DNA of 64,000 nucleotides from Chiua virens. Its lineage: Eukaryota; Basidiomycota; Agaricomycetes; Boletales; Boletaceae. The stretch is taken from positions 620,001 to 684,000 of the forward strand of contig JAHNUO010000017.1 of assembly GCA_019787685.1 (NCBI GenBank). The letters are read 5' to 3'. Positions 54,097 through 64,000 of the stretch are shown here, in pieces (within the stretch, counting starts at the first letter, position 1; every line of letters begins with the position of its first letter). A program made the translations under genes and the position numbers. Under the pieces are notes generated by a model. The model did no database searches and was not told the origin of the DNA. It worked only from the letters and a program-made list of their open reading frames with translations.

Positions 54097-54529
54097 TGAA
54101 ACAACCTAGAACAACCTAGACTGCTAAAGTTGTAGTGGTGTAGTGAAGAGGGGGTTCAGTCCAGTGAAGAGGCGAAAACTCCAAGAGAACTTTGTTAGAG
54201 CTCTCTGGCTGTCATTCATGGGGTTTATATACTACATGGATTTCGGAGTTCTAATCTGAGTATGAACTACGTAGATAAGCATACTGTATCCTATTGGATG
54301 ATAAGGTGTGAATCGATATGAGTCATAGATAAGAGCATAGCCTTGCACTGCCGGTGATGAGTCAGTGATAAGGGAAATGAAAAGATAAGAGGCATGTGTT
54401 GATGGATGCTGTGTTATTGTGGCAGCCAATCGGATATGATCCTTTGGACAGCCTTGACATGAGGTGTGTATCTTTTAGAATAAATCGAATGTAGGAGTTG
54501 TGAAGTGAGGAAAAGTTGGTATCGTAACA
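54097..54529 (-). repeat. gypsy C 5' LTR
   Basis: 433 bp, nearly identical to 47,622-48,054 and 20,524-20,956; the few differences include CpG transitions (TACGTAG/TATGTAG, GCCGGTG/GCTGGTG). Confidence 0.9.
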
Positions 54530-54619
54530 CACGATAGAATCTGTTTTCCGTCCTTGAACCCAGGACCACGACAAAGGGAGAAAATGTAAACTCACCGGCC
54601 AGAGCCCTTTCACGCCCAT
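54530..54619 (-). pseudogene. 5' end of the XPG-like nuclease gene, cut off by the inversion
   Basis: ATG at 54,619 reads MGVKGLWP, the classic XPG/FEN1 start. A 43-nt intron follows (GTGAGT at 54,595 to CAAG ending at 54,553), then exon 2 begins DGKQILS and runs into TCGTG at the LTR. It continues in frame with 20,957 (CAMDECSLTEF). Left here it encodes only a short peptide before entering the LTR. Confidence 0.85.
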
Positions 54620-54769
54620 GTTGTACGAGGTTGAGTGCAGTTAGGGGGCCCCTGAGAATGACGTCCGTCAAGATGCCTATTTGAAAATGAAAGAATGGGG
54701 AGAACACTGACCGTCAAGGATGGGCCTTGTCATGGCCACACATCGACATTCTTCTCGTCAACCCACCCG

Positions 54770-55960
54770 CTCACCTCCTCAGTCGTGGGAAACAGTGTCT
54801 TGTCAATGTCCTTGGGCTCGTCACCAGGCCTGGACTTGTCAGCAAGTCAAATCGGAGTGATTCAGGCCCAGCCTGTCCCTGAATCTCAGCCAACTTCTCC
54901 TCCAAGTCGTCTGTGCTCACAGATTGGCTGTTTTCGTCAATCCACTCAGTTGCCTTCGTGATGATAGAAAGTAAGGTCTTCTTGTCATCGTCATCCAACC
55001 TGCCACTGAGCCAAGTCCAGTCAGCTGGTTGTGATTTGATGCTGAAGACAAACGAAGACAACTGGTTGAGAGTTTTGATCCGCCTCATCTTCCGATGCGG
55101 GTTTCTCAGCCTCCTGAACCATCCACTCAATGTCTTCCTTGGAAAGACGTCCCTTCTCGTTTGTGATAGTGATCGACTTGGATTTACCACTGGGGGTCAC
55201 ATGTCAACCCCGATCATCCATCTTTCAACTGAGTAGTGGGGATCACTTACATTCCCTTCTCGGCGGCAGCACCCACTTTCATGATGCCGTTGGCATCAAT
55301 CTCGAATGCAACCTCAATCTGAGGGATACTGTGGGAGAGTGACACATTGAAAGTACCACAACAAGATCATAGGCAATGATCTGAGATTCACTGCCTTTCT
55401 CGTTGAGACCGTAGGCAGGTTCGACGTTATGGGTAGTACTAACCTTCTCACCGAGGTATGCCTCTGTGGTCTCCTTCACCTTCATCAGAACCATGGTGCT
55501 GATTTCCTCAGTGGTCTGTAGAAGATACGGTAAGCTTCCTGCAACCAATGATCAGCATAGAACAACCTTGCAAATTCATGCATCGTCTTGCCCTTGTAGC
55601 TGATTTGAATGGCAGGTTTCCTGCCTTTGTCGACGACATCCAAAGGTGAGTGCTTGAAAGCACTCTTGGTGGGGTCTCTGATCCTTGATAAATTTTTAGT
55701 GAAGGTAGGAAACAAACGAAGCAAGAAAACATACCGTAGTGAGTCCTTCGTCCTGGTGGAGGTGCGTTCCGAAGGTGTGCGGCCTCTGGAGTGGAGCAGA
55801 GCGCGCTGTGTGCTTACCTAACCGTGTCCTAATTAGGCAACCATTCAAGATGACGGTCGGTTGCAGCAGTGACGAGGACACTGGCAACAACAGGAGTTCA
55901 GAGTGGGCAAGAAAAATAAGAAAAATGTACAAACATATGGTCCATGTATAGATTGAACTC
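54770..55960 (-). pseudogene. Hsp70 (BiP/Kar2-like) pseudogene
   Basis: Hsp70 fragments in the correct order on the minus strand: [96 protein letters not shown], and TKATEWIDENSQSVSTDDLE. The pieces shift frame repeatedly. Segments are missing, for example between GEKV and AYGL and between YDL and the substrate-binding part. The HSPLDVVDKG region resembles ER-type Hsp70. It is about half the normal length and cannot make a chaperone. Confidence 0.7.
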
Positions 55961-57797
55961 ACGGGAATGAAAAGAAGGAAGTTTTCGCGAGGTGCTGTTG
56001 CCGTGATGGTGAGATGGGGAGGAAAGGTGTAAAGTGAGATAAGTGGCGATTTGGCAGAGTAAAGTGAGATAAGTGTAGCATCCCGAAAAATTTACAAGCT
56101 GTACATAAAAAAATTGTAAAAATTGTAAAAAAAATTCGATGTTGCTTGTTTATCACGCTTCAACTCTGCTCAAGCGTCACCTGGACGTGTTTCTCACAGC
56201 CTTTCTGACCAGGCCGCTCCCTAGGACACACTCCCAGCCACAGAGCGTTTCACGCGCAAGCTCAGCTGGACAGGTTGACGCAAGTCTTGACCTGGGGCAA
56301 CTTAGGTGAGTCGGTTCTCGAGTACTCACAATTTTCTGGACAATACTCATCCGTGTTGAAATGATTTACCTCCCAGCGGCCGTCCACCGTGTTCGTTCCT
56401 GCAAAAACGAGCATGCAAGGCACCCAGAGCACGGACATAGCGACCAAACCAAGTGCACGCGTTCTCCCTCAGTCCACAGCCTCACCCAGCCGGATATGTT
56501 CAAGTCGAAGGATCTACGACAGCGATCCGATGGTCGCGCTGACCATTGAGCCCCCAAGAGTCAAGACGCGTGCAACACACTCAGTACAACTCTCCCAAGC
56601 CCGAGGTCACCCACAACACAATTCCACTGCATCGACCATCAAGCCCAGAGCCTTCCAGATGCGTTCGACGCGCCCAGCACGAACGGCAAGCTTCATCGTG
56701 ACCGGCACGTCCTCGCCCATGACACTAGCATCAGTCATTCCCATCACATCTTTACATGTGGTTGGGTGTCGCGCGTATGGTATGTGAGCCTGTTACATGT
56801 ATCGTGGACCACTCATGCTTTCTTTTTTAAAATTTGGCCAAGAGAAAGACTAGCATCGACGGATCGAGGTCTTTGAGAGACTTCAAGAACACACCCAACC
56901 AGACATCTTCGAGCTAGCCCAGCCCCCTCCCGTCAGTGTGCTCAGCATGACGGCGAGATTTCACTGGTGCGTCTTGGTGCGTCTTCACCCGCGCGCCATC
57001 GTTGATTCCGGGTCATCATTCCGATCATCATTCAGCCTACTACTGTACTAGTACCAAGACCTGCGCAAATCGAGGCCTTCGGGAGGGCTTCAAGAGCCAG
57101 AAGCTGACCGGACGACGACTCGCCTTAAATGCTGCACGATGCGACCGCATCGACTGTCACGAATCCCCTCCTCCCTCCCCCCAGGACGCGCTCGACGCGC
57201 TCTGTCGTTGCCGTCCCGAGACGCTGAGTCAGCACGGCCGACGCCGAGATGCAATCCGGGGTTCCCCGACAGGGATTCTTTTTACCCGTTTACAAGCTGT
57301 GCCACCGCACCACATGTAAATTTCTCCGATTAAACTTACATAATCCTTTGTGACAGGTTTATCAGGTGTTATCATATTACATCTCGCATAGATTCCTTGC
57401 ATAGTTATATACTTTTTGGGAGGGATTATAAGCGAATATGACGGTTCATAAGGGTTTGACAACATGTATCATGCTGTGAAAAAAGCATGACATTTGTAAA
57501 GGATTATTGGGTAAGGAGGGAAATCCTGATGTTGCGTATCAGAGGGAAGTCGAAATTCTCCTGTCACACGTCCGAGTCATAGCTGCTGATGAAGGATCAA
57601 ATCAGGGCAGAACTTAGGGGCTTCTGTGCATTGGCATAGTTCTGGGACAGGCATACAGCAATGAACATCTGCCGACCCGTTGACCGCCCCAGGAGTCAGA
57701 ATGAAATTACGATGAACATACATACATAATACCACAGCTTGTATATTATGAAGTATGGTAAATCCTCGATGCAACCTCATGTCGTGCACACCTCAGC
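55961..57797. other. gene-poor stretch
   Basis: Only short, unconvincing frames on both strands. An A-rich tract lies at 56,105-56,140, a short repeat shared with 26,063 near 57,313, and a ~50-bp resemblance to 1-55 at 57,451-57,500. No RNA gene is recognised. Confidence 0.4.
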
Positions 57798-60294
57798 TCA
57801 CTTAACACTCGATTGAGACGCCACTTCCTGCCTGAAAACCTCCACCTCCTGATCTGACAAACTATAACGCGCAATCAGTGCCCTTATCTCTTTCAACACC
57901 TCATCCTGCTTCAGGGTACGTAGGGGCCGCTTCTCAGTGAAACTTTTGATGGAGATTTGTACCTGCTTCATCCTATCCTTGCAAACTTTAATAGCGTGAT
58001 CGACAATATCGCGTGTCACACGGCCATCCGGGGCAAGCAAGAAGATCACCTGGACGACACAGATCAAGTTCACAATATAGGACATGAAGATCTCGGCGCC
58101 ATGTACACTGAAAATGACCCATTAGTTGCTTCCCAACCAACTGAGTGTCACGCACGTCTCTTGATATTTATCATACGGCATACGTAGGGCATCAGTCACG
58201 ACGCTTGGGAACTTGTCTTTCACAGCCAAGAGGAACCCTTCGTCGGCCATTCTCCTCAACAGGTCCCTCCTGTGTGCCGGTTTGTGGTCAGAACACTACT
58301 GAAAAGGAGGAGTGTTGGGGCTAGATTCGTGACTCACATAGTAGGCTGGGAAGTACCAGCGCCCCCGAGAACGTCCGCAGGAACCAAGGCTAACATGAGC
58401 TGTTCATCCATCAAGCACTATAATATGTTTGAGACATAGAAGTAGGTGATCCAAGGGAAAGGGACGTACATGATCCAGGACAATCAAATTCCAGATAGTA
58501 ACAATATCCTTGCGGATGACGTCCAGGCACTTTTCCAACGTGCGACCATGAAAGAAGGTACTCTCCAGGAGATTTCGCCAGTACTCTATGATCCATAATT
58601 GTCAGAAGTTGAGTGACCTTCTGTGTGCTGAACGCACCTTTCCCTCCGACACTGCGAGTTGAACACGTCAAATACTAGGAGAGGGATACCAAAGAGGGAC
58701 TTACGCTATCGATATCTCAATCTTCGCTTTCATATCAACTCGCTGAGCAATAGATGCCATGGCGCGTGGCGCTTCGTGGATGGCATGTCTGGCCATGTTC
58801 TCATTCGTAGCCTTCATAAGATTAGCAAGCGTTACGAGATATCCTTCCTTAGCTGAAACACTATCAGACATCGGTCATCAGTGGCCTATAGTTAGTTCTG
58901 ACTCACCACAAACAGCGACACATATAACATCCCGTCCCGCGGCTTTGCACAGAGGCGCAATGCAATGTTTCTCTAAGTGTCTTGACCTGCGGGATTCCAA
59001 GAGCTCCTGGCCTTGTGCGTCCAGATCTAGCCGTATATCGAGCAGGTCCATTTTGGTGAGTACAACGATGAGAGGGACTTATATTATAACATTGTAAGCT
59101 ACACAATCCTACAAAGTAGTAGAGGACGCACTGTCACCGATGATTTCATGCTGATGTTGTAAGAACCGCTCCACGCCTCCCTCAGCGAGGCGTCCACCAG
59201 AGTGGGGTATCTCAACACAGAGCCTGGTTTTTACACGTCAGTCGGACTAATCAGTGCAATAGACCACTTACCAAATCGCGTGGAGTTGGTCCTCGAGTCG
59301 AGGCATGGCCTGTCTTCGTTTAACAAAATCCTTGACTACCCCCATGTTACGTTCGTCGCCAGCCTCAAAGCCAAGGCTGTCGTGCACCACAAATCGCTCG
59401 TTCGTCTGAGAAGTGAACTCTTGATCAATGTCAAGAGTGTCGTGAACAATTTCCGACGTATGCTTGAAGGTCGAAGCTATATGGGATTCTGTACTCGAGT
59501 CACTCACAACATCCTCAACACTGACGATATTCTCGACACCGAACATTCTTCGAATCAACGTAGATTTACCCACGCCGGACTAGAAAGTGACGAATTTGTT
59601 TCAGTTCATCTCCATGTCCGAATAAAAAATGGTTACGTTTCCGATAACCAGGACTCGGAATCTAGGAGGTCTTAGCACAGGAAGTTGCATACTATGTATA
59701 AGCACGAACTCACTTTCCACACATACGTATCAGTTCGTCTGTCACCGGGACTAATTTTCCGGGCGGACAGCAACCAACCACAACCTCCACGTGTCTCGTC
59801 TTTTTTCGATATGCTGTTGGTCAAGATCAGAGATTATATGTAGGCCACGCCAAAGCCCACTGAGGTAACCCACATTTAATACCCTGGTCTTCACGCATAC
59901 ATTCAGCATCTTGTAGATCGATGTCAACTACCACCTCAAATCGCTTCCGGGATCGAGGACTGCTGCCGGCTGATATAAAGATGTGATCGTCGGATTGAAC
60001 GACCCTGAGGTGTGATCAATTTCCTGCGCGCAGTGCACACAAGAGCACTCACAAAGGAGGATCAAACTTTTCCTGATATGTATCACCCGCACGTAGGGTG
60101 GTCTGGATATCCTTCAGTGATCCCTCACTATCAGTGCCGAGTTGAATGGATTCGACCGTCCTTTCAGAATCCCTCGCAAGGCTAATGTCGATGGCTAGTA
60201 GGAATGAGCCGAACAGGAATGTCCACTCAGCAGAGGTTTCTCACTTGACACGGCGAGTATATCAGCAGAATGGTCGTTGGACATTAATATTGTG
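57798..60294 (-). CDS. large multi-exon GTPase (Agaricomycete G-domain family)
   Basis: A predicted GTP-binding protein of the family common in mushrooms. Minus-strand exons with short introns: N-terminal part (start near 60,294 uncertain; DSEGSLKDIQTTLRAGDTYQ), G1 SGVGKSTLIRRMFGVENIVS at 59,580-59,520, G3 RFVVHDSLGFEAGDERN, then EDQLHAIW, CVEIPHSGGRLAEGG-type linker, G4 VVLTKMDLLD near 59,050, and VSAKEGYLVTLANL. The C-terminal helical domain ends MSYIVNLICVVQVIFLLAPD, a membrane-like hydrophobic segment, and a charged tail to the stop at 57,798. Nothing is broken. Its cellular role is not known; membrane association is suggested by the hydrophobic stretch. Confidence 0.7.
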
Positions 60295-60666
60295 GGTACG
60301 GAGGAACGCTGTAGAAAGCTGTGCAGAGTGGGGTTATAACCCTGGGTTTGACCCAATTTGCAGACATACTCTGGACGACACGGCACTGCAGTGAGGTTTT
60401 AGTACGCGTCACGGGCACCAGGGGTGCCAGTGGGCCTGTCCAGGTCAATCGATGGGAATGATAACGGTAAATTCTGGATTACCGGAATATCAAACGCGGA
60501 TCGATCCGAGAGTGCTCAGAGCAATGCTGGCATTGCATTGACCTCAGCTGTGAAGCGAAGATCGCGTGGGTTATGAGCAAATCCTTTAGGTGGAGGTAAA
60601 TAGTATACACCGGCATACTATCGCTAACACGGTAGCAGTAACACTCGGTTTCAGTTGTCAAGCTCC

Positions 60667-61011
60667 TTAATGTGCTTGGATCCACGGCGTGTTTAGAGAA
60701 TTCGCAATGCCGACTGCAAGCTTCTCCATTGCAGAAAACGCATTCCTCTTCAAAAAACGAGCAACAGTCATACTCTTTCGTGTCCTTTCAGCGTTTCCCT
60801 CAACGAGATCAAGGAAGACAATACGTTTCAAGTTGATCGCCACGCATCCAGCGACGAACAACAGCTGGCCGGGGTGGTACACATCCCCGACATCTTTTTC
60901 TCCGGACCTTTGACTCCCTCCCTGCGTGAAAGAAATATCTTGCGACCTGGGAAAATGCAATGCAACTTGCCGAAGGAGGAGGTAAGCGTTCGAACACAAC
61001 GAACCAACCAA
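60667..61011 (-). CDS. hypothetical small ORF
   Basis: 114 codons open with ATG (MVGSLCSNAYLLLRQVALHF), ending SLNTPWIQAH. Coding character is weak and no domain is seen. It lies between the GTPase gene and the divergent WD40 gene; it could be spurious. Confidence 0.2.
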   Translation of the reverse strand: MVGSLCSNAYLLLRQVALHFPRSQDISFTQGGSQRSGEKDVGDVYHPGQLLFVAGCVAINLKRIVFLDLVEGNAERTRKSMTVARFLKRNAFSAMEKLAVGIANSLNTPWIQAH

Positions 61012-61431
61012 GTCACGCCAAATTAGCTATGAACAGTAAATCAGGGCCGCTGTGCATAGATGTTTCCTAGGCCTGACAACTCCTCCGTATGACAATGGCA
61101 GAGTCCTAACAACCGGGCCAGGAAACGTTCGACATAAGATGAAACGAGGAGTGCACTGCTGGGGTGAGAGGCTCGTTGGAAGGTATCCTTCGGGAAGTAT
61201 GGTTAACTCAGTCCGTAGAAGTGAGACCCCAGTAGTGCATGATAAATCTGTCAAGCTTTGAGGGAAAGGAAAGAATGGTATCCAGGAGGACAATGGGTTC
61301 TGAATTAGGACGGAGGACGGGCGCAAAGGGCACGAGGCAGCTGTATAAGAAACCATATCCTGAGGGAACGTGTGCACCGGCATAAACCGAAACACTTTTC
61401 TTCTTGACGCTGTCGAACCAAGACTGCAAAG

Positions 61432-63579
61432 ATGTCGCAGACCAAGACCGGTAGGTAGTGCGGACTCTGGATTGGATTATGCTGACGACTCAGCAAGACC
61501 ACTTGGACGAAATGGTCTTTGACACAGGCAATTCTAGAGAAGTTTGGGCTGTCACGTTCTCGCCTGACGGCAGGCATTTTTTGAGTGGAAGTTCGAATAG
61601 GGTTCAACAGTTTCGACTTGCTGATAAGCTTGAAACGGGAAAGCGGATGGGAATGGACGTGAATGCCATTTCGATATCAAAGGATGGCAGATCGGTAACG
61701 TGCGGGGCAGATGGAAAAGCAAGCATGTGGAACTGGGAACTGCAGGAGAAGGCCGGTGATGTCGAAGGTGGAAAGCTGGTGATAACCGTGGATGTGTCAC
61801 CCGACTCGACTCGAGTTGCGACAGGAACGCTTCGAGGGGCTGCAAGTGTGTGGAGTGTTTCGACGGGTTCGAGACTCGTTCTATCCAACTACACGGCCAA
61901 TGGGGTTCGATTTTCTCCCAACGGGGAGCAAATTGCAGTGTCTACACCTGGTGGCCGGATCACAATCTTCCACAGTTCCACGGGTCACAAATTGGTCACT
62001 ATCGAGACCGAGACAAGCTCTGTTTATCCAATCACACCGCTCGCATGGGCAAGTAATGGGCAGCAATTATTCGCTGCTTGCCAGGACCGCAAAGTCAAGT
62101 TGTTCAGTGCTTCAACGGGATCTCTGCTCGTCGAGTCCCAGGTCACAGACGGAGGTGATCTTGAGTCCATCGCTCTAGCCACTGGTGGACAGTTTATTGC
62201 TGCCTACGCGAACAGGTCAATTTCTTTCTTGGATGCATCCACGCTTGCCCGGATTAGTCCCATGATCAAGGAAGGCAGTTGCATATATTCAATCACGCTC
62301 TCCTCGAGCCATCTCGCCACAGGACGAGAGGACGGAAAAATTACTGTTCGCAGCCTCAGAACCATCCTGCCACACTTTTTTGACGATGTAAGCACTTATT
62401 CATGCATCCGTCGTACTTGTCAGCCAACAACAACTCACTCTTCAGCTATCCATTGTCGAGGAAGCAGGTACCAATGAACACAAGTCTCACGACTTGGACA
62501 CGGTATGGCTTGGCTATCCCGTCATCACCACAATCCATCTGACAGTTTCATACTAGCCATCCAGCCATCATAACTCTGTGCCCGAGGATAGAGATGATAG
62601 CATCGATCTTCTTGAAGTATTATCTTGTCCCAGCCTCTTTCAAGACCAATTCTCACCGTGCCACAGGTCGAGATTCCATCGAGTGCACCCGCTCAGACTC
62701 CGTTTGATTATGATGAGGTTCGTGATCGTTTTCTTCTCTCTTTGTTTCCATGTCGACGTTGTCGCAGGCACCATCCCCTACTGCGTCCCCCCTTGATCTT
62801 CGGGTTGATGAAATACCATCGTTAGAGGAGTCGCACACACCACCACCGTCATCATCTGCTTTACCACCGGTGATCCCCCTTCCGGAGACGTGTCCGGAAG
62901 AATGTCCAAGTCCTGCTGTCTGTGAGTTGCCCAAGCGCCAGCCAACGCCCAGAAAGTGGTTCGACTGGAAGCGGTTCAGAGGGAGTGCGGAGGACCGACC
63001 TACTCGACGTTCTGCTGACCCTGGCTCTACCGTCGATCCAATACGTTTGCCATCATCACAAAATAATCCATCGCCCAAACAGCATTCAACGATGGCCCCA
63101 CTACGGAATCCGGTAAGCGACTTCTTTTTCGTCCGATCGTGTCTCATAATGTCCTTAGCAAATGCATTTCGCACCAAGGGGCGACATCCCTTCGTCTCGA
63201 AGACAGCCACAAGAGATTCGCTCTACCACAACTCATATCCCTTCTGCACCGGAGCCGAATCACTGGCTTGCCCGTTTAGCTTTGTATGACTCATTATGTC
63301 AAACTCCAGCAGTCACCGTCTGTCCCTTTTCTTTCAATGGGTGAATCATGTTGTGAACGGCTGACAACCTTTAGCCACTGCCAGAAAATGTCACGACTCA
63401 ACCCGCAAGTGGAACCGTTCCTGTGACGGTGAGCATCCTCTCTTTGAGTACGTATATAAGGACTTATGACAGTGGGTTGGAATCAGACACTTCCCCTCCG
63501 TGGTGAAGATAGGGTATTGGTCTCGGTTCCAGCGTGGCTGGTGTGCTACCGCCGTGGTACCATAGAAGGGATGCCTTGA
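61432..63579 (+). CDS. WD40-repeat protein
   Basis: Start ATG at 61,432 (MSQTKT), intron 1 beginning GTAGGTAGTG, then about seven WD40-type blades in one long exon: VWAVTFSPDGRHFLSGSSN, AISISKDGRSVTCGADGKAS, VDVSPDSTRVATGTLRGAAS, GVRFSPNGEQIAVSTPGGRI, LAWASNGQQLFAACQDRKVK and SIALATGGQFIAAYANRSIS. After a GTAAGC intron near 62,390 the tail is Pro/Ser-rich and basic (KRQPTPRKWFDWKRFRGSAE), in several small exons. The last exon reads TLPLRGEDRVLVSVPAWLVC and stops at 63,577-63,579. A beta-propeller scaffold; partners unknown. Exon borders in the tail are approximate. Confidence 0.7.
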
Positions 63580-64000
63580 TCGTGGTAGCTCACGGTCAGG
63601 GCGGCAAGTCTGGACTGCAGGCATCCTTCATGACAAGTTTCTCTCTCCCTGATTTTCCTACGAGTCATGGATCGTGTCTATTGTTGGCATTGAGGTTGAA
63701 ATGCGGCCTTCATTTCGGTTCTCGTCTTCCGCTTTACAACAGTGGTACGAGTAGCTCAAGCTTCGGACAATGAATGAATACCATTTTCAATTCCTCATAT
63801 TGGCCGGAATGTAATTTTACACAAGAGGATGTAACCCGTAGGTGAACATCATTCGTGCACGGGAGTGGATATCCATGCTGCAAGTTATTTATCAGGCTGA
63901 CCATAGTTCGGAAAACTCCGCACAGCATGTTTTCAAAGAGCGTCATGAGAAGAAAAGCAGGTTTAGTGTGCGTCGGTCCTATATACCATATGCTCCCGCT
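63580..64000. other. no gene seen at right edge
   Basis: Short frames only; nothing recognisable to the end of the window. Confidence 0.3.

Larger units (their letters stand above)
47622..54529 (-). mobile_element. gypsy C: Tf1/sushi-like element at right inversion breakpoint
   Basis: 6,908 bp with 433-bp LTRs (47,622-48,054 and 54,097-54,529). The outer flanks differ: AAACC toward gypsy D, CACGA toward the XPG exon. Each matches a flank of the LTR at 20,524-20,956. Internally (minus strand): PBS, two extra ORFs, gag, pol, purine tract GAAGGGGGATAG, LTR. Only one nonsense codon is seen in pol, so it is young. Confidence 0.9.

Noticed and set aside
47622..54529. Family-C element taken as lacking a target duplication
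   Set aside because: The flanks do match once paired with those of the 20,524-20,956 LTR; the inversion explains it.
56389..56787. 132-codon plus-strand frame
   Set aside because: No domain, biased composition and no neighbouring exon support.
1..64000. CRISPR arrays, operons, bacterial-type ribosome sites, rRNA
   Set aside because: The sequence is fungal nuclear DNA; no regular spacer-repeat arrays or rRNA segments were seen.

Overview
This window comes from a mushroom-forming basidiomycete (Agaricomycetes). The evidence is short 43-90 nt introns, KDZ-type transposase, a fungal TET/JBP dioxygenase, a Crypton-like tyrosine recombinase, an XPG-like nuclease, chromodomain Ty3/gypsy elements, and at the right end an Agaricomycete-style large GTPase and a WD40 protein. 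All family names come from recognising motifs by eye; no database search was possible.

The left 54.5 kb is a stack of nested mobile elements. Four independent breaks agree that 20,957-47,621 has been inverted. The breakpoints are a family-C LTR (20,524-20,956, +) and an oppositely oriented full family-C gypsy element (47,622-54,529, -). The two copies have exchanged target-site duplications (AAACC/CACGA on each). Un-inverting the block rejoins an XPG-like nuclease gene (5' exons at 54,530-54,619, remainder at 20,957-22,863). It also rejoins a chromodomain gypsy element (halves A and D, TSD GATCC), a copia element (TSD ATGCC/ATGCT) and a KDZ transposase gene (5' part 13,750-14,293, core 29,929-33,566).

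In the un-inverted order the large host element is a roughly 14 kb composite KDZ transposon. It has a left arm of about 1.07 kb (160-1,230), a broken Cys-cluster gene (Y, -), a small ORF (+), a long broken gene (X, -), the KDZ transposase (+), a small accessory gene, a TET/JBP 5-methylcytosine dioxygenase gene, and a right arm (26,153-27,225) that becomes an inverted copy of the left. Both arms are packed with a GGGCCGA-like motif. Differences between the arms are almost all CpG to TpG/CpA transitions, the mark of cytosine methylation or RIP-like decay, and the element itself carries a gene of the 5mC-oxidising family.

Later insertions: element F (6,454-12,803; TSD CCGG) is a gag-only LTR element carrying an intact four-exon gene in antisense. 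Solo LTRs are E1 (TSD ATTTC), E2 (TSD CCTTG), G (TSD ACATT/ACGTT) and a solo F LTR (TSD GCGG). Copia sits in KDZ; gypsy B (35,294-42,923; TSD ATCTC) and gypsy A/D sit in copia; family C sits in A/D. The gypsy families A/B/D and C show 11-nt LTR-to-PBS self-complementarity typical of Tf1/sushi self-priming, and -1 frameshift heptamers between gag and pol. The copia element has an initiator-tRNA-Met anticodon-arm primer site.

From 54.5 kb on the sequence is more ordinary: an Hsp70 (BiP-like) pseudogene, a gene-poor stretch, a multi-exon GTPase gene (-) and a WD40 gene (+).
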